NCBI RefSeq assembly: GCF_001682865.1
Contig: NZ_MAQX01000033.1
Coordinates: forward strand, 124,001-188,000
Length of the DNA: 64,000 bases
Origin: Bacillus sp. FJAT-26390
Lineage (GTDB): Bacteria; Bacillota; Bacilli; Paenibacillales; Paenibacillaceae
Direction of reading: 5' to 3'
The stretch's first letter is position 1. Each line of letters begins with the position of its first letter. Shown piece after piece: positions 1 through 8,484 of this stretch. Below the pieces are notes generated by a model that was not told the origin of the DNA, ran no database searches, and saw only the letters and a list, made by a program, of their open reading frames with translations. The translations under genes were made by a program, and so were the position numbers.

Positions 1-831
1 TACAGATTGTGCTACTACGATATTCATATCCGTTGTATCAATCTTAGTCGGCAACTCTACTGAAAGTTTCAGCCTTTCCAAGATCAATGGCCGGAGAACA
101 ACTTCCTGAGAAGTAGCCGAAGACAGCTTCAAAGGATAAAGCGCTCCTGTTTTCGTTTGCAAATAGAAATTGAAATTGGGAACAGTAAGACTAAAATTGT
201 TTGTATTTCTCATGAGCAGCTCGATATTAACGACTTTATTTTCGCCGCCAACGGAAACGGTTGATTTATCAACACGTACGTTTACCAAGTTGTTGCTAAT
301 TTTAACAGCTTTATAACCATTTACTTTAACAGCTGTCGAATAATTAGCAGGAAAATTAAAAGAAGCGACATTTGTCTCATAACCTGCTACCGAGAAGTCA
401 AATTTGATCACTCTCAAAATCAGGTTAGTAAGCTTAATATTGTTTGGTACTTCACCGTAATAAGTTAAGGTAACGGTAGATTTAGGCTGTACTTTCTTCT
501 TTGTTTTGTCTGTTTCAATAAGTGCTAAGTTATATTTATTACCGCTTGTTGATGATAATCTTGCCCAGTAATCCACTAAATTAATAGAAGTAGTACCACC
601 ATTGTAAAAAGTTAAAGTGAAACTGGCTGTATTCCCTTTGCTGCTAGGCATAAGATTAGCGCTATCCAATTGTACATAGGATTGCTTATTTATATATACC
701 TGTTTGCTTGTACTTGCATTTGCTGCAACAGCAGCTTGTGCGCCCGCTGAAATCAACAAAGAGAAAACCAGCAATAGGGCTAGTACACCTATACTCCTTT
801 TCTTTTGCTTGCGAATAACTCTCTGCATCAT
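1..831 (-). CDS. Secreted protein of unknown function, C-terminus cut by window edge
   Basis: The minus-strand frame stays open for 277 codons from a double ATG at 831/828 to the window edge, so the 3' end is missing. GGAG lies 5-8 bases before the two ATGs. The N-terminus is a classic Sec signal: RKQKKR, then a hydrophobic stretch, with likely cleavage after an AQA/AVAA segment near residue 35. The rest is rich in Ser, Thr, Asn and Val with beta-strand-like alternation (for example FTLTFYNGG and VNIELLMRN), which suggests extracellular beta-sandwich domains. I recognise no family and no SLH domain in the visible part. It lies just downstream of the S-layer gene but is separated from it by a strong terminator and has its own candidate promoter. 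Exported location is well supported; function is unknown. Confidence 0.7.
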   Translation of the reverse strand, partial: MMQRVIRKQKKRSIGVLALLLVFSLLISAGAQAAVAANASTSKQVYINKQSYVQLDSANLMPSSKGNTASFTLTFYNGGTTSINLVDYWARLSSTSGNKYNLALIETDKTKKKVQPKSTVTLTYYGEVPNNIKLTNLILRVIKFDFSVAGYETNVASFNFPANYSTAVKVNGYKAVKISNNLVNVRVDKSTVSVGGENKVVNIELLMRNTNNFSLTVPNFNFYLQTKTGALYPLKLSSATSQEVVLRPLILERLKLSVELPTKIDTTDMNIVVAQSV

Positions 832-902
832 GATCACTCCGCTTCATAATTATGTACAACTTTATAGACGCATACTCTAACCAATAAGTTTCGTGCTTTT
901 TA

Positions 903-911
903 ATTATATCA
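903..911 (-). promoter_or_regulatory. Extended -10 promoter candidate for the edge gene
   Basis: On the minus strand TGA-TATAAT forms an extended -10 element about 72 bases before the ATG at 831. No good -35 hexamer lies 16-18 bases upstream, as is usual for extended -10 promoters. It sits just past the S-layer terminator, so the edge gene can be transcribed independently. Confidence 0.45.
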
Positions 912-935
912 CTAAAATATGTATGGAATATGAAC

Positions 936-976
936 AAAAAAATCGGGTTCTCGAAATTCGAGAACCCGATTTTTGT
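936..976. terminator. Bidirectional rho-independent terminator after the S-layer gene
   Basis: Perfect inverted repeat with 15-bp arms (941-955 and 957-971) flanked by A and T runs on both sides. It begins 26 bases after the stop codon of the S-layer gene and should terminate that very abundant transcript. Confidence 0.9.
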
Positions 977-1002
977 CTTGCACTAATTACTCCGAGGAGT
1001 TA

Positions 1003-3546
1003 TTAGCCTTTTTTGATAACAAGAACGGAAACTTCTTTGTTGTTACCAAGGAATTTCTCTGTGTCAGCTACGAATACGTTATAAGCGTTATCGCCAGCAT
1101 CACCAGCAAGTTGAGCAGCAACTACGTCTGCGATCGAACCAAGAACAACATTGTTGTCTTTGTCGATTACATATACAACGGAGTTAGCAGACAGTGCATA
1201 GCTTCCAGTCAAACCACTAACTTCAAATGTGTTGTAGTTCAAGTTAGCAGCAGTGAAGTTATTGTTAGCAGTAGCTGTTTTTTCATAAACAACAGTTACG
1301 CCATCGTATTTAGTGGAAGCTGTTGTACCGTCACCGTTATCTTTGTCGTAAAGTTTAACGATTACGTTGTTGTCAGCTTTTTTGCCATTCAATGCGTCGT
1401 ATACAACACCTTGGATAGCGATTTCTTTGTCAGTTCCGTTAACATTCAACGTTACTGAGTAAGTGGATCCAGACACTGTATCAGCAGTGTTTTTGCTTAC
1501 ACTTACAAATTTACCAGCTACTGTTGGAAGTGCATTTTCAGCAGCTTCAAGATCTTTGATAAGAACGATGTAAGTAGCGTTATAACCACTAGCATCAGTT
1601 ACAACAAATGCAACGTCAGCTTTAGTTACTTTAGCGATATCGCCCTTAACAACTTTAGCATCGGATTTAACTTTACCAGCGTTAAGAACGCCAGTTGCAT
1701 CAAGTACTACAGTGTTGCCGTTAATTGCATAGTTACGAGTTGTAGTACCGTTTTTAAGAGTCAAAGAAGTATCGGATTTAGCATCTACAGTAGTAACAGC
1801 AGTTTCGATGTTACCAGCGTTTTTAGATGTGTCGATACCAGTTACTGTAGAACCGTCAAAAGTCAAAGTTACAAATTCACCAATTTGAGCTGTGTAGTTT
1901 TTAGCTACATCAAGGTTAACTGTAATGATTTTGTCTTCTTTAACGGAGTAGTATTTAAGAACATCACGATCTGCAAGAATTCCGTCAACGATAACTTTTG
2001 CGTCGTTAGTGTAACCAAGAACGATAGCAAGGTTGTTATCAGCTGCACCTGGAGTTACAACCGTGAACTTAACGATTGCTTTGTCTTTGTTCAAGAACAA
2101 TTTGTACTCGCCACCGTTAACAAGTGTAACACCGATAGCTTTGTACTTCTCACCGTTTACAGTGTAGAAAGTGTCAGAGTTAACTTGGCTAATGTTAGTT
2201 ACTTTACCAGTAACAACGTTACGAGTAGCGTTAACTTCACTTGCTACAGATTTAGAGTTACGAGCAACTTCAAGCACGTCATCAGCAGCAAGATCAGTTA
2301 CCGCTTTAACTTCACCGTTAATTGTAACAACAGTGTTGTCGTTCACGATGCTGAAACCACCAGTGTGAGTGATACGAGCGTCAGAAGAAGCTGTTTTAGC
2401 TACGTAAGAAACGAACAATGCGTTTGTTGGGTTGTACTCTTTAGCTACAACTGCACGAGCTGAACCGTCTTTGTTAAGGTAAACATTAACAGTAGCGCCA
2501 CTTGCGATTGTACCACGGTTTTCAACAGCAACAACGTCACCGTTTTTGAAGAAATCAGTTACGCCATAAGTAGTCGAAGCAACAGTGTTAACTGTGTAAG
2601 ATTTAACATCGCTACCCACTTTAACGAATACTTTACCTGCATCAGCGCCAGAAACTGTAGGAGCTGCATTCAAAGTACCAGTTACAGTGTTTTCAGATGC
2701 TTGAGCATCAGTCAAAGCAAGAACTTTACCGTTTTTGTCAAGAAGAGCAACAACATCACGGCCGATCAATTGGGAAAGTTTTTTGCCGCCAGTAACGATG
2801 AAGTTAGCAGCAGTGGACTCCCATTTGTCGTTAAGTTCTACTTGACCTTTGGAATCAAGGGAACCTGCAGTAAGTACACGATCAATTGTGGAACCTAGTT
2901 TAGAAATCAAGATAACGTTTTTGCCTTCTTTTACAACATTGTATTGATCGCCATCAGCATTGTAAGCTACTAGCTCTTTTTGCAATGTGTTAGAAGTGAT
3001 TTGTGCAACGATTGCACGAGTTGCAAGCGTACCAGGCGTAATTTCTACTTTGCTAAATAGACCAAGGTCTTCAGCTTTTACTAGTACGTTATAAGGCCAT
3101 GCTCCAGGAAGCTTAGCATCTTTGTAACCAAGTGCACGAGTCAAGATTGCTGTAACTTCTTCAAACTTGATGTTGTCGCTTGGACGGAAGTTGCCGTTGA
3201 AACCTTGGATGTAACCTTTAGTAGCAGCTACGTTGATGTAGCCAGTGTACCATTGGTTTGTTTTAACGTCTTTGAAAGTGGATTTAACGGATTGCATCAA
3301 TGTTGCAGCGCCGCCGCTTCCTGTAGCTTCAACAACGATTTTCGCTAGTTCTGCGCGAGTAATTTTGTTGTCTGGCTTGAAAGTACCATCTTCATAACCT
3401 TTGATGATTCCTAGTGCGGAAAGTTCTTCGATTGCTGATTGTTGCGGTTTGCCCACAACATCAGACGGTGTTGCTGCAAAAGCTGTAAGAGATGTTGGAA
3501 GTACTAGCGCTGCCGCCAATACAAATGCTGCTATTTTTTTCTTCAT
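1003..3546 (-). CDS. S-layer protein with N-terminal SLH domains
   Basis: Exported cell-surface protein, 847 residues from the ATG at 3546. MKKKIAAFVLAAALVLPTS and a TAFAA cleavage site form a typical Sec signal. SLH domains follow: one around residues 27-75 (ELSALGIIKGYEDGTFKPDN, then ITRAELA), a second around 88-140 (FKDVKTNQWYTGYINVAATK) and a weaker third up to about 200. SLH trimers bind pyruvylated secondary cell-wall polymer. The remaining roughly 640 residues are Val/Thr/Asn/Lys-rich and beta-like with almost no Cys, as in self-assembling S-layer subunits. Codon use is strikingly uniform (AAC, GTT, GCA, ACT), as expected for a highly expressed gene. The frame also has an ATG at 3624 with a near-perfect ribosome-binding site, adding 26 residues; see the tandem-start entry. 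Whether it is the main S-layer subunit is inferred from strong expression signals and composition. Confidence 0.9.
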   Translation of the reverse strand: MKKKIAAFVLAAALVLPTSLTAFAATPSDVVGKPQQSAIEELSALGIIKGYEDGTFKPDNKITRAELAKIVVEATGSGGAATLMQSVKSTFKDVKTNQWYTGYINVAATKGYIQGFNGNFRPSDNIKFEEVTAILTRALGYKDAKLPGAWPYNVLVKAEDLGLFSKVEITPGTLATRAIVAQITSNTLQKELVAYNADGDQYNVVKEGKNVILISKLGSTIDRVLTAGSLDSKGQVELNDKWESTAANFIVTGGKKLSQLIGRDVVALLDKNGKVLALTDAQASENTVTGTLNAAPTVSGADAGKVFVKVGSDVKSYTVNTVASTTYGVTDFFKNGDVVAVENRGTIASGATVNVYLNKDGSARAVVAKEYNPTNALFVSYVAKTASSDARITHTGGFSIVNDNTVVTINGEVKAVTDLAADDVLEVARNSKSVASEVNATRNVVTGKVTNISQVNSDTFYTVNGEKYKAIGVTLVNGGEYKLFLNKDKAIVKFTVVTPGAADNNLAIVLGYTNDAKVIVDGILADRDVLKYYSVKEDKIITVNLDVAKNYTAQIGEFVTLTFDGSTVTGIDTSKNAGNIETAVTTVDAKSDTSLTLKNGTTTRNYAINGNTVVLDATGVLNAGKVKSDAKVVKGDIAKVTKADVAFVVTDASGYNATYIVLIKDLEAAENALPTVAGKFVSVSKNTADTVSGSTYSVTLNVNGTDKEIAIQGVVYDALNGKKADNNVIVKLYDKDNGDGTTASTKYDGVTVVYEKTATANNNFTAANLNYNTFEVSGLTGSYALSANSVVYVIDKDNNVVLGSIADVVAAQLAGDAGDNAYNVFVADTEKFLGNNKEVSVLVIKKG

Positions 3547-3640
3547 AACCTTTATTTCTCCTCCTCTAAATACATGCGGTTGTTGAGAGTTTTGTTTAAA
3601 TAGTGAATTGCTCTTTTCCCTCATAGCCGATTCACCCCCT
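3547..3640 (-). promoter_or_regulatory. Tandem in-frame translation starts of the S-layer gene
   Basis: Two start sites in one frame. The upstream one is ATG at 3624, preceded by AAAGGGGGTGA at 7-base spacing, almost fully complementary to the 16S 3' end. The downstream one is ATG at 3546, preceded by AGAGGAGGAG about 11 bases away. The signal peptide begins at the second ATG, so starting at the first would put 26 extra residues before it. As I recall, the cell-wall protein operon of Brevibacillus brevis has a similar double start. Which site is used here cannot be read from sequence. Confidence 0.7.
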
Positions 3641-3767
3641 TTCCAGAGTTGAGCATAGATTTGATATAAATGATGTCTACGATCACGATAAACCCATTTG
3701 TAAAATCATGTCGTAGAAACTTGTAAAAAAAGCTAGAACAATGCTAGAGTCACGGCACCACTATAAC

Positions 3768-3796
3768 ATTATACAATGGGCGCGCCGTACCGTAAA
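3768..3796 (-). promoter_or_regulatory. Sigma-A promoter of the S-layer gene
   Basis: Minus strand TTTACG (3791-3796), a 17-base spacer, then perfect TATAAT (3768-3773). Transcription would start near 3760, leaving about 135 bases before the first start codon and about 213 before the second. Confidence 0.7.
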
Positions 3797-4075
3797 GAGG
3801 AAGTTGAGAATTCATTCCAATTTGTTACCAGCAAGAGTAGGTCTAGCGCATCAAATCATGTGTTTGTTACAACGTCATGTATTTAAACGCACGCGACAGT
3901 GAAAAGTTGCGATGATCTTAAAAAAACTTTTAAAGTTTTTTTCGTTCGTCTTTTTTCTCACTTATGTACTCCATCTGTATACCTTACAGATTACTTTGTA
4001 AGTATAGCTTGTTTTCATAGATAGCGTCGATGCTAAAGTTTTTCCATGGATAATGTTTCTCTTTATTGAGAGTGA

Positions 4076-4107
4076 TAAAAACAGACCGGCTCGAATGCCG
4101 GTCTGTT
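4076..4107 (-). terminator. Rho-independent terminator
   Basis: Perfect 11-bp arms (AACAGACCGGC and its complement) around a 6-base loop, followed on the minus strand by TTTTTATC. It lies 9 bases after the stop of the large SLH-domain gene and separates it from the S-layer unit. Confidence 0.9.
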
Positions 4108-4115
4108 AGGGCTTC

Positions 4116-7100
4116 TTACTTGCTATAGATATTAGGCAGCTTCTTCAAATCAGCCATTACTCTAGCCATTATTATGGCAGCGTCGCTGCGAAGCAGTTTT
4201 GCTTTGGGTTCGAATACAGATCCGGATTTTGGATTGCTTGGATCAATTAAGGATCCTTGGATAAAACCTTTTTTCTGAATAGCGATGACCGCTGGTATTG
4301 AATAATAGTCAAAGTTACCGGAATCTTTGAACGTTTTATCAAGCGTTGCTTTTGCTTTTTTCGCATCTGTCTCCAGCTTCAGGTTCAGAGCCCTGGCCAA
4401 AACAACCGATGCATCTTGACGGGATAAATCTATATCTTCATCGAAGAATCCTGGTCTTGTGCCCCTTACAAACCCTGCACGTGCCGCTGTTTCGATATAA
4501 CGATAATCATAAATGGCATTTGCGTTGCTTGCATTTGTGATTGTTTCTGGATAATAAGAGAAATGCATAGCCCCGCCATAATTCATAGGAATGTCTAATG
4601 CGCGAATGATCATACGCGTGAATTCACCGCGGGTTACATAACGATCGGCACCAAAAACACCAATCGGATCAACAGCATTCATAACGCCTTTTGAATAAAT
4701 AGCCTCCATAGCCTCACGAGCATAAGGGTGGTCATTAATATCGTTATATCCACGAGTTAGTTTAACTGCAACATAATAGCCGAATTTTGTAAATGGAACC
4801 GTAATCGTGTGCTTCTTCTCATCTACGACACCGCCAATATTTTCCCATGTACTATTGTAAGGGTCAAAGCGGAATACCGTTATTGTTGTACCCGCGCTTT
4901 GCGAAACATTGCTGTCGTAAGATAGCGTAAGCTTACCCGGTGCGGTTGGAGCTAGCTCAAGTCCGAATTTATTCCAGCGTTTAGCAAAACTATCCGTTGC
5001 TTTCCCTACAATGTTTGGAAACGGGAACGGGTCTGTTCCTGTAGTCACAGGATCAAATGCAGGTGAGCTTGGATCTGGATTATCCGCTTGTCCGCCATCT
5101 ATCCAAAATAGCGGGCTCGCCTTAATGAATTGTCTGGCTTGATCTTGGAATCTAAATCCAATATGCAGGTTGCCTTCAGCCAAGCTATTTGCTGAATAGT
5201 TAGGCGGCTGGCTTTCGAATTCGTGACGGTCAACGATTCCATCATTTGGATTTGCAATAGCAAACAAGATGTCATTGCCGTTATAAACTTGTCCCGAATA
5301 ATTGGTAGAAGAATTATATGACGGACGTACCAGCTTGCTGTTCTTGGCAAATGCTAGGACAAGGTTGCCATCAAATACTTTATGAGAGCTTTGCATCTTC
5401 TGAAGATACTGTGCGCCTGGAATATTTGCCGGCTGATAGACCATTTTAAAGGAATCGTTAATTTTATCCTGTCCGCGCGTAATGGTGAATTTAATATCAG
5501 TATCCTTATTCGGTTTCAAATCCTTCACCGTGATGCTGAAAGCATCAATGAATTGCGGCGTGCTTTGACTATAGTCAATGAATTTCACTTTTTTGGCAAC
5601 TTCTTTGCCAATTAGTAGTGTGTCAGCTCCTGGTGAAGCTATCACGACTTCGACGAAATTCTGGTTAGTCGTGCGCTTTTCAACAAGCGGTGCCAAAATG
5701 GAGTATGGAATTGATGTGGAATCAATCTCCATTCGATAGGTTGCCCTAGGGCCTGCCTCGCCGCTATTGAAAACGGTCATCGAATATACTTGAGAGCTTC
5801 CATCCTCAGGCATTTTTTGGTTAATGATTTTAAAGTAAAAGTATTGACCTTCTACGTCATAGAAGAAATCTACTTTAGCATCTCCATTAGATACGTTTTG
5901 GCCAGAACCGCTATTGTACGGAACTGTTGCATAAGCCGGCAATGGCACCCCTTTTTTGGTAGGCGTAAATTCCTTCGTCAGATCCCATTTTATATCTGAT
6001 TTCCAGTTCGGTGAGGATATTCTAATAATGTATTGACCTTGAGTTGTTCCCAAATTCGTATGACCATTGCTAAAAGAAGTTTCCCCTCCAAGGTCAACGA
6101 AATCAAATGTGCCATAAACATTCAAACGAGCTTCTTTAGTCGTATAGATGCTTCCTTGTTTTGGAAAATTCGCATCGTTCGGCAGCGGTTGCGGCAGATT
6201 CGCGCTATATGGATACACTCCATCAGTTCCAGGAGCTGGGATGACTGGTAAGTTCGTCGGTACGACACTGAATTTAAAAGTATTCTCATAGTTATTTTTT
6301 TGCGTGCGGAAAACAAATTTAACTGTGTTCTCCCCTGCTTTATTAAGGATATTAAAAATAGTTGCTGCTGAGCCCGTTGGTTTAAACTTTGTTTTCACTA
6401 CATCTGCAGTGAGCGGAATCTCGACATTATTAATGTAGAGGAATACAGACTGTCCCACACCACTGTAAACAACTTCCGACTCATTGGCTACATTAAATAA
6501 TTGTCCGCTAAACATACCCAATCTATTTAACAAAATCGTTGGATCTGTCTCTCTTACCGAATCGTAATCAACCTTCATTCCTTCAACTAAAGTATTGAAC
6601 TTCACGTAAGGTCCATACAATAATTTGGCAATGATTGTTTTTACTTCGCTTGTGCCGTTATTCAACTTGAAAGTGATTGAATTTGTTCCGGATGTTGGCA
6701 GCTTATTGATTTCAATAAACAACCGCAAAAACGGCGTTTGTTGGTTATTTACCGTACGGTAAACAATTTCGGAATGGTTAATTTGCGAAAAGCCGGAATC
6801 GGTATCCGCTTGTTTTTTCCCGTTTATCGTGAATAGGTCAGCGTAAGGGCTGGTAAGGCTGCCATAATTGCCGACCAATACTTCTACCCCCATTGGCATC
6901 GAATATACATTGACGCCGTCACTAGGAATATCTGTACCTTGCAATCCTTGAAGCCTTCCTGCATTTATAGGAGTAATCATGGAATGATCGTAGCCTGACA
7001 AATAATTGATATCGTAAATATAGGATTTCCCGCTATCACGTACGACAAATGGTATCCAATCCGAGCCTTGAAGAGTATTTGCATTGGGAGCAATAAAACG

Positions 7101-8225
7101 AATTTGATTGGATTGGTCATACGCTAGTGCAGGTAAATTATACTTGTAGGATACCGTAATGAATTTAGTTGTGCTATCAATGGTTCCTGGAGTAAATGTA
7201 ACTGAGCCGGTAATCGGACTTGCAGATGTTGCTGCTGATGCTCCTTGTTTCAGTTCCATGCTTAACATTTTTTCAAGATTAGCTGCGGATACGGTAACGG
7301 TTTCGGCTTTATCTCCGTCACCATCGATGTCCGTCACATCATATAAAGGAAGCGGCAATATCACATTGCCGGATACTTGGATTGCGTCAGCTGTAATGGC
7401 GTCAGAAGAGAAGTTCAAATTCGGCTCCAAAGCAGCCGTTTGTGTATTTCTTGTCATCTTCAAATCATAAAACGTTACTTCACCGTTATAGAAGGCAACC
7501 TCGCGTGTTGTTTCCACCACTTGACCATTGTTGTGGACTTTCAAAACAATGGTATTGATCCCCTTCTGTATGCTCAGCAAAGAGGTGCTAAACCGGCTAT
7601 CGCTAGTAGAATTAGAGACATTGAATTCGTAGCTTCTACCATTAATAACTACTGTTATTTTCTGCGCATTTGGCGCTTTACCAGAAATAACGATCTCCCC
7701 GTTTTGGATAACAACAGGCGCCGTTGAATAAAGCATAGTCGGTTGATCTTCCGGCATTGCATAGTCTTTGTTCTCAAACGTCGTTTTTAGATCATAAAGC
7801 ATAGGACTGTTGCGATACTCAATATAGATAGATTCGCTGACCGTAGATGTGCCTGCGATTCCTTTGAACGTTATCTTATTTAGACCAGGAAAGAGAGTTA
7901 GGTTAGAAATCACGATGCTGTTATCCCCACTGGATGTGGAGATGCCCGTTGTGATCTCTTCTGTTGTGTTCGTTTCTTTTTCTGTAGTTCCGTTTAGAGT
8001 AATTTGTTTTACATTGTAGCTGATTGAATTACCAACAACTCCGTTAATCGTACCCTCGAGCCTTACGGATTGACTGGATACAATGCGTGCACTTCCCGCT
8101 GATGCATTTTCGTTGGAAAATAGAAAATAAGAGCCTGCAGCCATAGCTGGCTGAGAGTTACCGAACGGCGGCAACAATGTAATCAACAATGCCAGCGTAA
8201 GCGCTAATGAAAGTATTCTTTTCAA
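4116..8225 (-). CDS. Large exported protein with three C-terminal SLH domains
   Basis: A 1369-residue exported protein with a TTG start at 8225, chosen because AAAGGAGG lies 9-10 bases upstream and the signal peptide begins at once (MKRILSLALTLALLITLLPP, cleavage near AMA-AG). Residues from about 40 to 1150 form a long series of beta-rich segments without recognisable catalytic motifs, resembling stacked Ig-like modules. The last ~220 residues are three SLH repeats; the best marks are YNDINDHPYAREAMEAIYSKG, GVFGADRYVTRGEFTRMIIR and VFEPKAKLLRSDAAIIMARV. It should bind the pyruvylated wall polymer made by the tagO-tagA-csaB genes next door. The layout (SLH at the C-terminus, long ectodomain) suggests a surface accessory or adhesive protein; no specific function is visible. 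It has its own terminator. Confidence 0.88.
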   Translation of the reverse strand: MKRILSLALTLALLITLLPPFGNSQPAMAAGSYFLFSNENASAGSARIVSSQSVRLEGTINGVVGNSISYNVKQITLNGTTEKETNTTEEITTGISTSSGDNSIVISNLTLFPGLNKITFKGIAGTSTVSESIYIEYRNSPMLYDLKTTFENKDYAMPEDQPTMLYSTAPVVIQNGEIVISGKAPNAQKITVVINGRSYEFNVSNSTSDSRFSTSLLSIQKGINTIVLKVHNNGQVVETTREVAFYNGEVTFYDLKMTRNTQTAALEPNLNFSSDAITADAIQVSGNVILPLPLYDVTDIDGDGDKAETVTVSAANLEKMLSMELKQGASAATSASPITGSVTFTPGTIDSTTKFITVSYKYNLPALAYDQSNQIRFIAPNANTLQGSDWIPFVVRDSGKSYIYDINYLSGYDHSMITPINAGRLQGLQGTDIPSDGVNVYSMPMGVEVLVGNYGSLTSPYADLFTINGKKQADTDSGFSQINHSEIVYRTVNNQQTPFLRLFIEINKLPTSGTNSITFKLNNGTSEVKTIIAKLLYGPYVKFNTLVEGMKVDYDSVRETDPTILLNRLGMFSGQLFNVANESEVVYSGVGQSVFLYINNVEIPLTADVVKTKFKPTGSAATIFNILNKAGENTVKFVFRTQKNNYENTFKFSVVPTNLPVIPAPGTDGVYPYSANLPQPLPNDANFPKQGSIYTTKEARLNVYGTFDFVDLGGETSFSNGHTNLGTTQGQYIIRISSPNWKSDIKWDLTKEFTPTKKGVPLPAYATVPYNSGSGQNVSNGDAKVDFFYDVEGQYFYFKIINQKMPEDGSSQVYSMTVFNSGEAGPRATYRMEIDSTSIPYSILAPLVEKRTTNQNFVEVVIASPGADTLLIGKEVAKKVKFIDYSQSTPQFIDAFSITVKDLKPNKDTDIKFTITRGQDKINDSFKMVYQPANIPGAQYLQKMQSSHKVFDGNLVLAFAKNSKLVRPSYNSSTNYSGQVYNGNDILFAIANPNDGIVDRHEFESQPPNYSANSLAEGNLHIGFRFQDQARQFIKASPLFWIDGGQADNPDPSSPAFDPVTTGTDPFPFPNIVGKATDSFAKRWNKFGLELAPTAPGKLTLSYDSNVSQSAGTTITVFRFDPYNSTWENIGGVVDEKKHTITVPFTKFGYYVAVKLTRGYNDINDHPYAREAMEAIYSKGVMNAVDPIGVFGADRYVTRGEFTRMIIRALDIPMNYGGAMHFSYYPETITNASNANAIYDYRYIETAARAGFVRGTRPGFFDEDIDLSRQDASVVLARALNLKLETDAKKAKATLDKTFKDSGNFDYYSIPAVIAIQKKGFIQGSLIDPSNPKSGSVFEPKAKLLRSDAAIIMARVMADLKKLPNIYSK

Positions 8226-8441
8226 AACAATGTTCCTCCTTTATGTATATGACGAGCATGGGTATTTGAGTATGAGATGAACAGACGACAGTGCTACTTG
8301 CTTCCGAATAAACCTTCCTCCCTTTTCCTCTTTAGCCAGCTTTCGAGCATTGCAGCAAGATACGCTGACCGCAGAAAAGTTCTGTATTGTAGTTATCGGT
8401 TTTTGGCTTCCATTTTTTTAGTGAAATGAGCAATTTAGCAC

Positions 8442-8481
8442 AAAAAAAAGAGCCCTGATTCCCTTACGGAGTCAGAGCCCT
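8442..8481 (-). terminator. Terminator of the SCWP gene cluster
   Basis: On the minus strand GGGCTCTGACTCC, a GTAAG loop and GGAATCAGGGCTC pair as an RNA stem with two G-U wobbles and one mismatch, followed by eight T. It sits right after the tagO stop codon and ends the fabZ-to-tagO transcription unit. Confidence 0.8.
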
Positions 8482-8484
8482 TGA

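Larger units (their letters stand above)
3625..4115 (-). other. Long AT-rich leader and upstream region of the S-layer gene
   Basis: This stretch of nearly 500 bases has no gene. It holds the S-layer promoter (3768-3796), an untranslated leader of about 135 bases to the first ATG, an AT-only palindrome at 3920-3942 (11-base arms of A7-CTTT type around one base), and the terminator of the upstream SLH-protein gene at 4076-4107. Oligo-A/T tracts upstream of the promoter could bend DNA or act as UP-like elements, but this is inference. Confidence 0.5.

Noticed and set aside
686..937. 83-codon minus-strand frame at the left end
   Set aside because: It overlaps the true secreted-protein start in another frame and runs into the terminator region; the real gene begins at 831/828.
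973..2463. Several plus-strand open frames opposite the S-layer gene
   Set aside because: Long antisense frames are expected from the biased codon use (AAC, GTT, ACT) of the highly expressed gene; no start signals.
8260..8400. Possible c-di-GMP-like riboswitch in the leader of the large SLH gene (GCTCGAAAGCTGGC hairpin)
   Set aside because: The conserved GGGCAAACC and GACGCAAAGC elements of the c-di-GMP-I class are missing; only one short hairpin resembles it.
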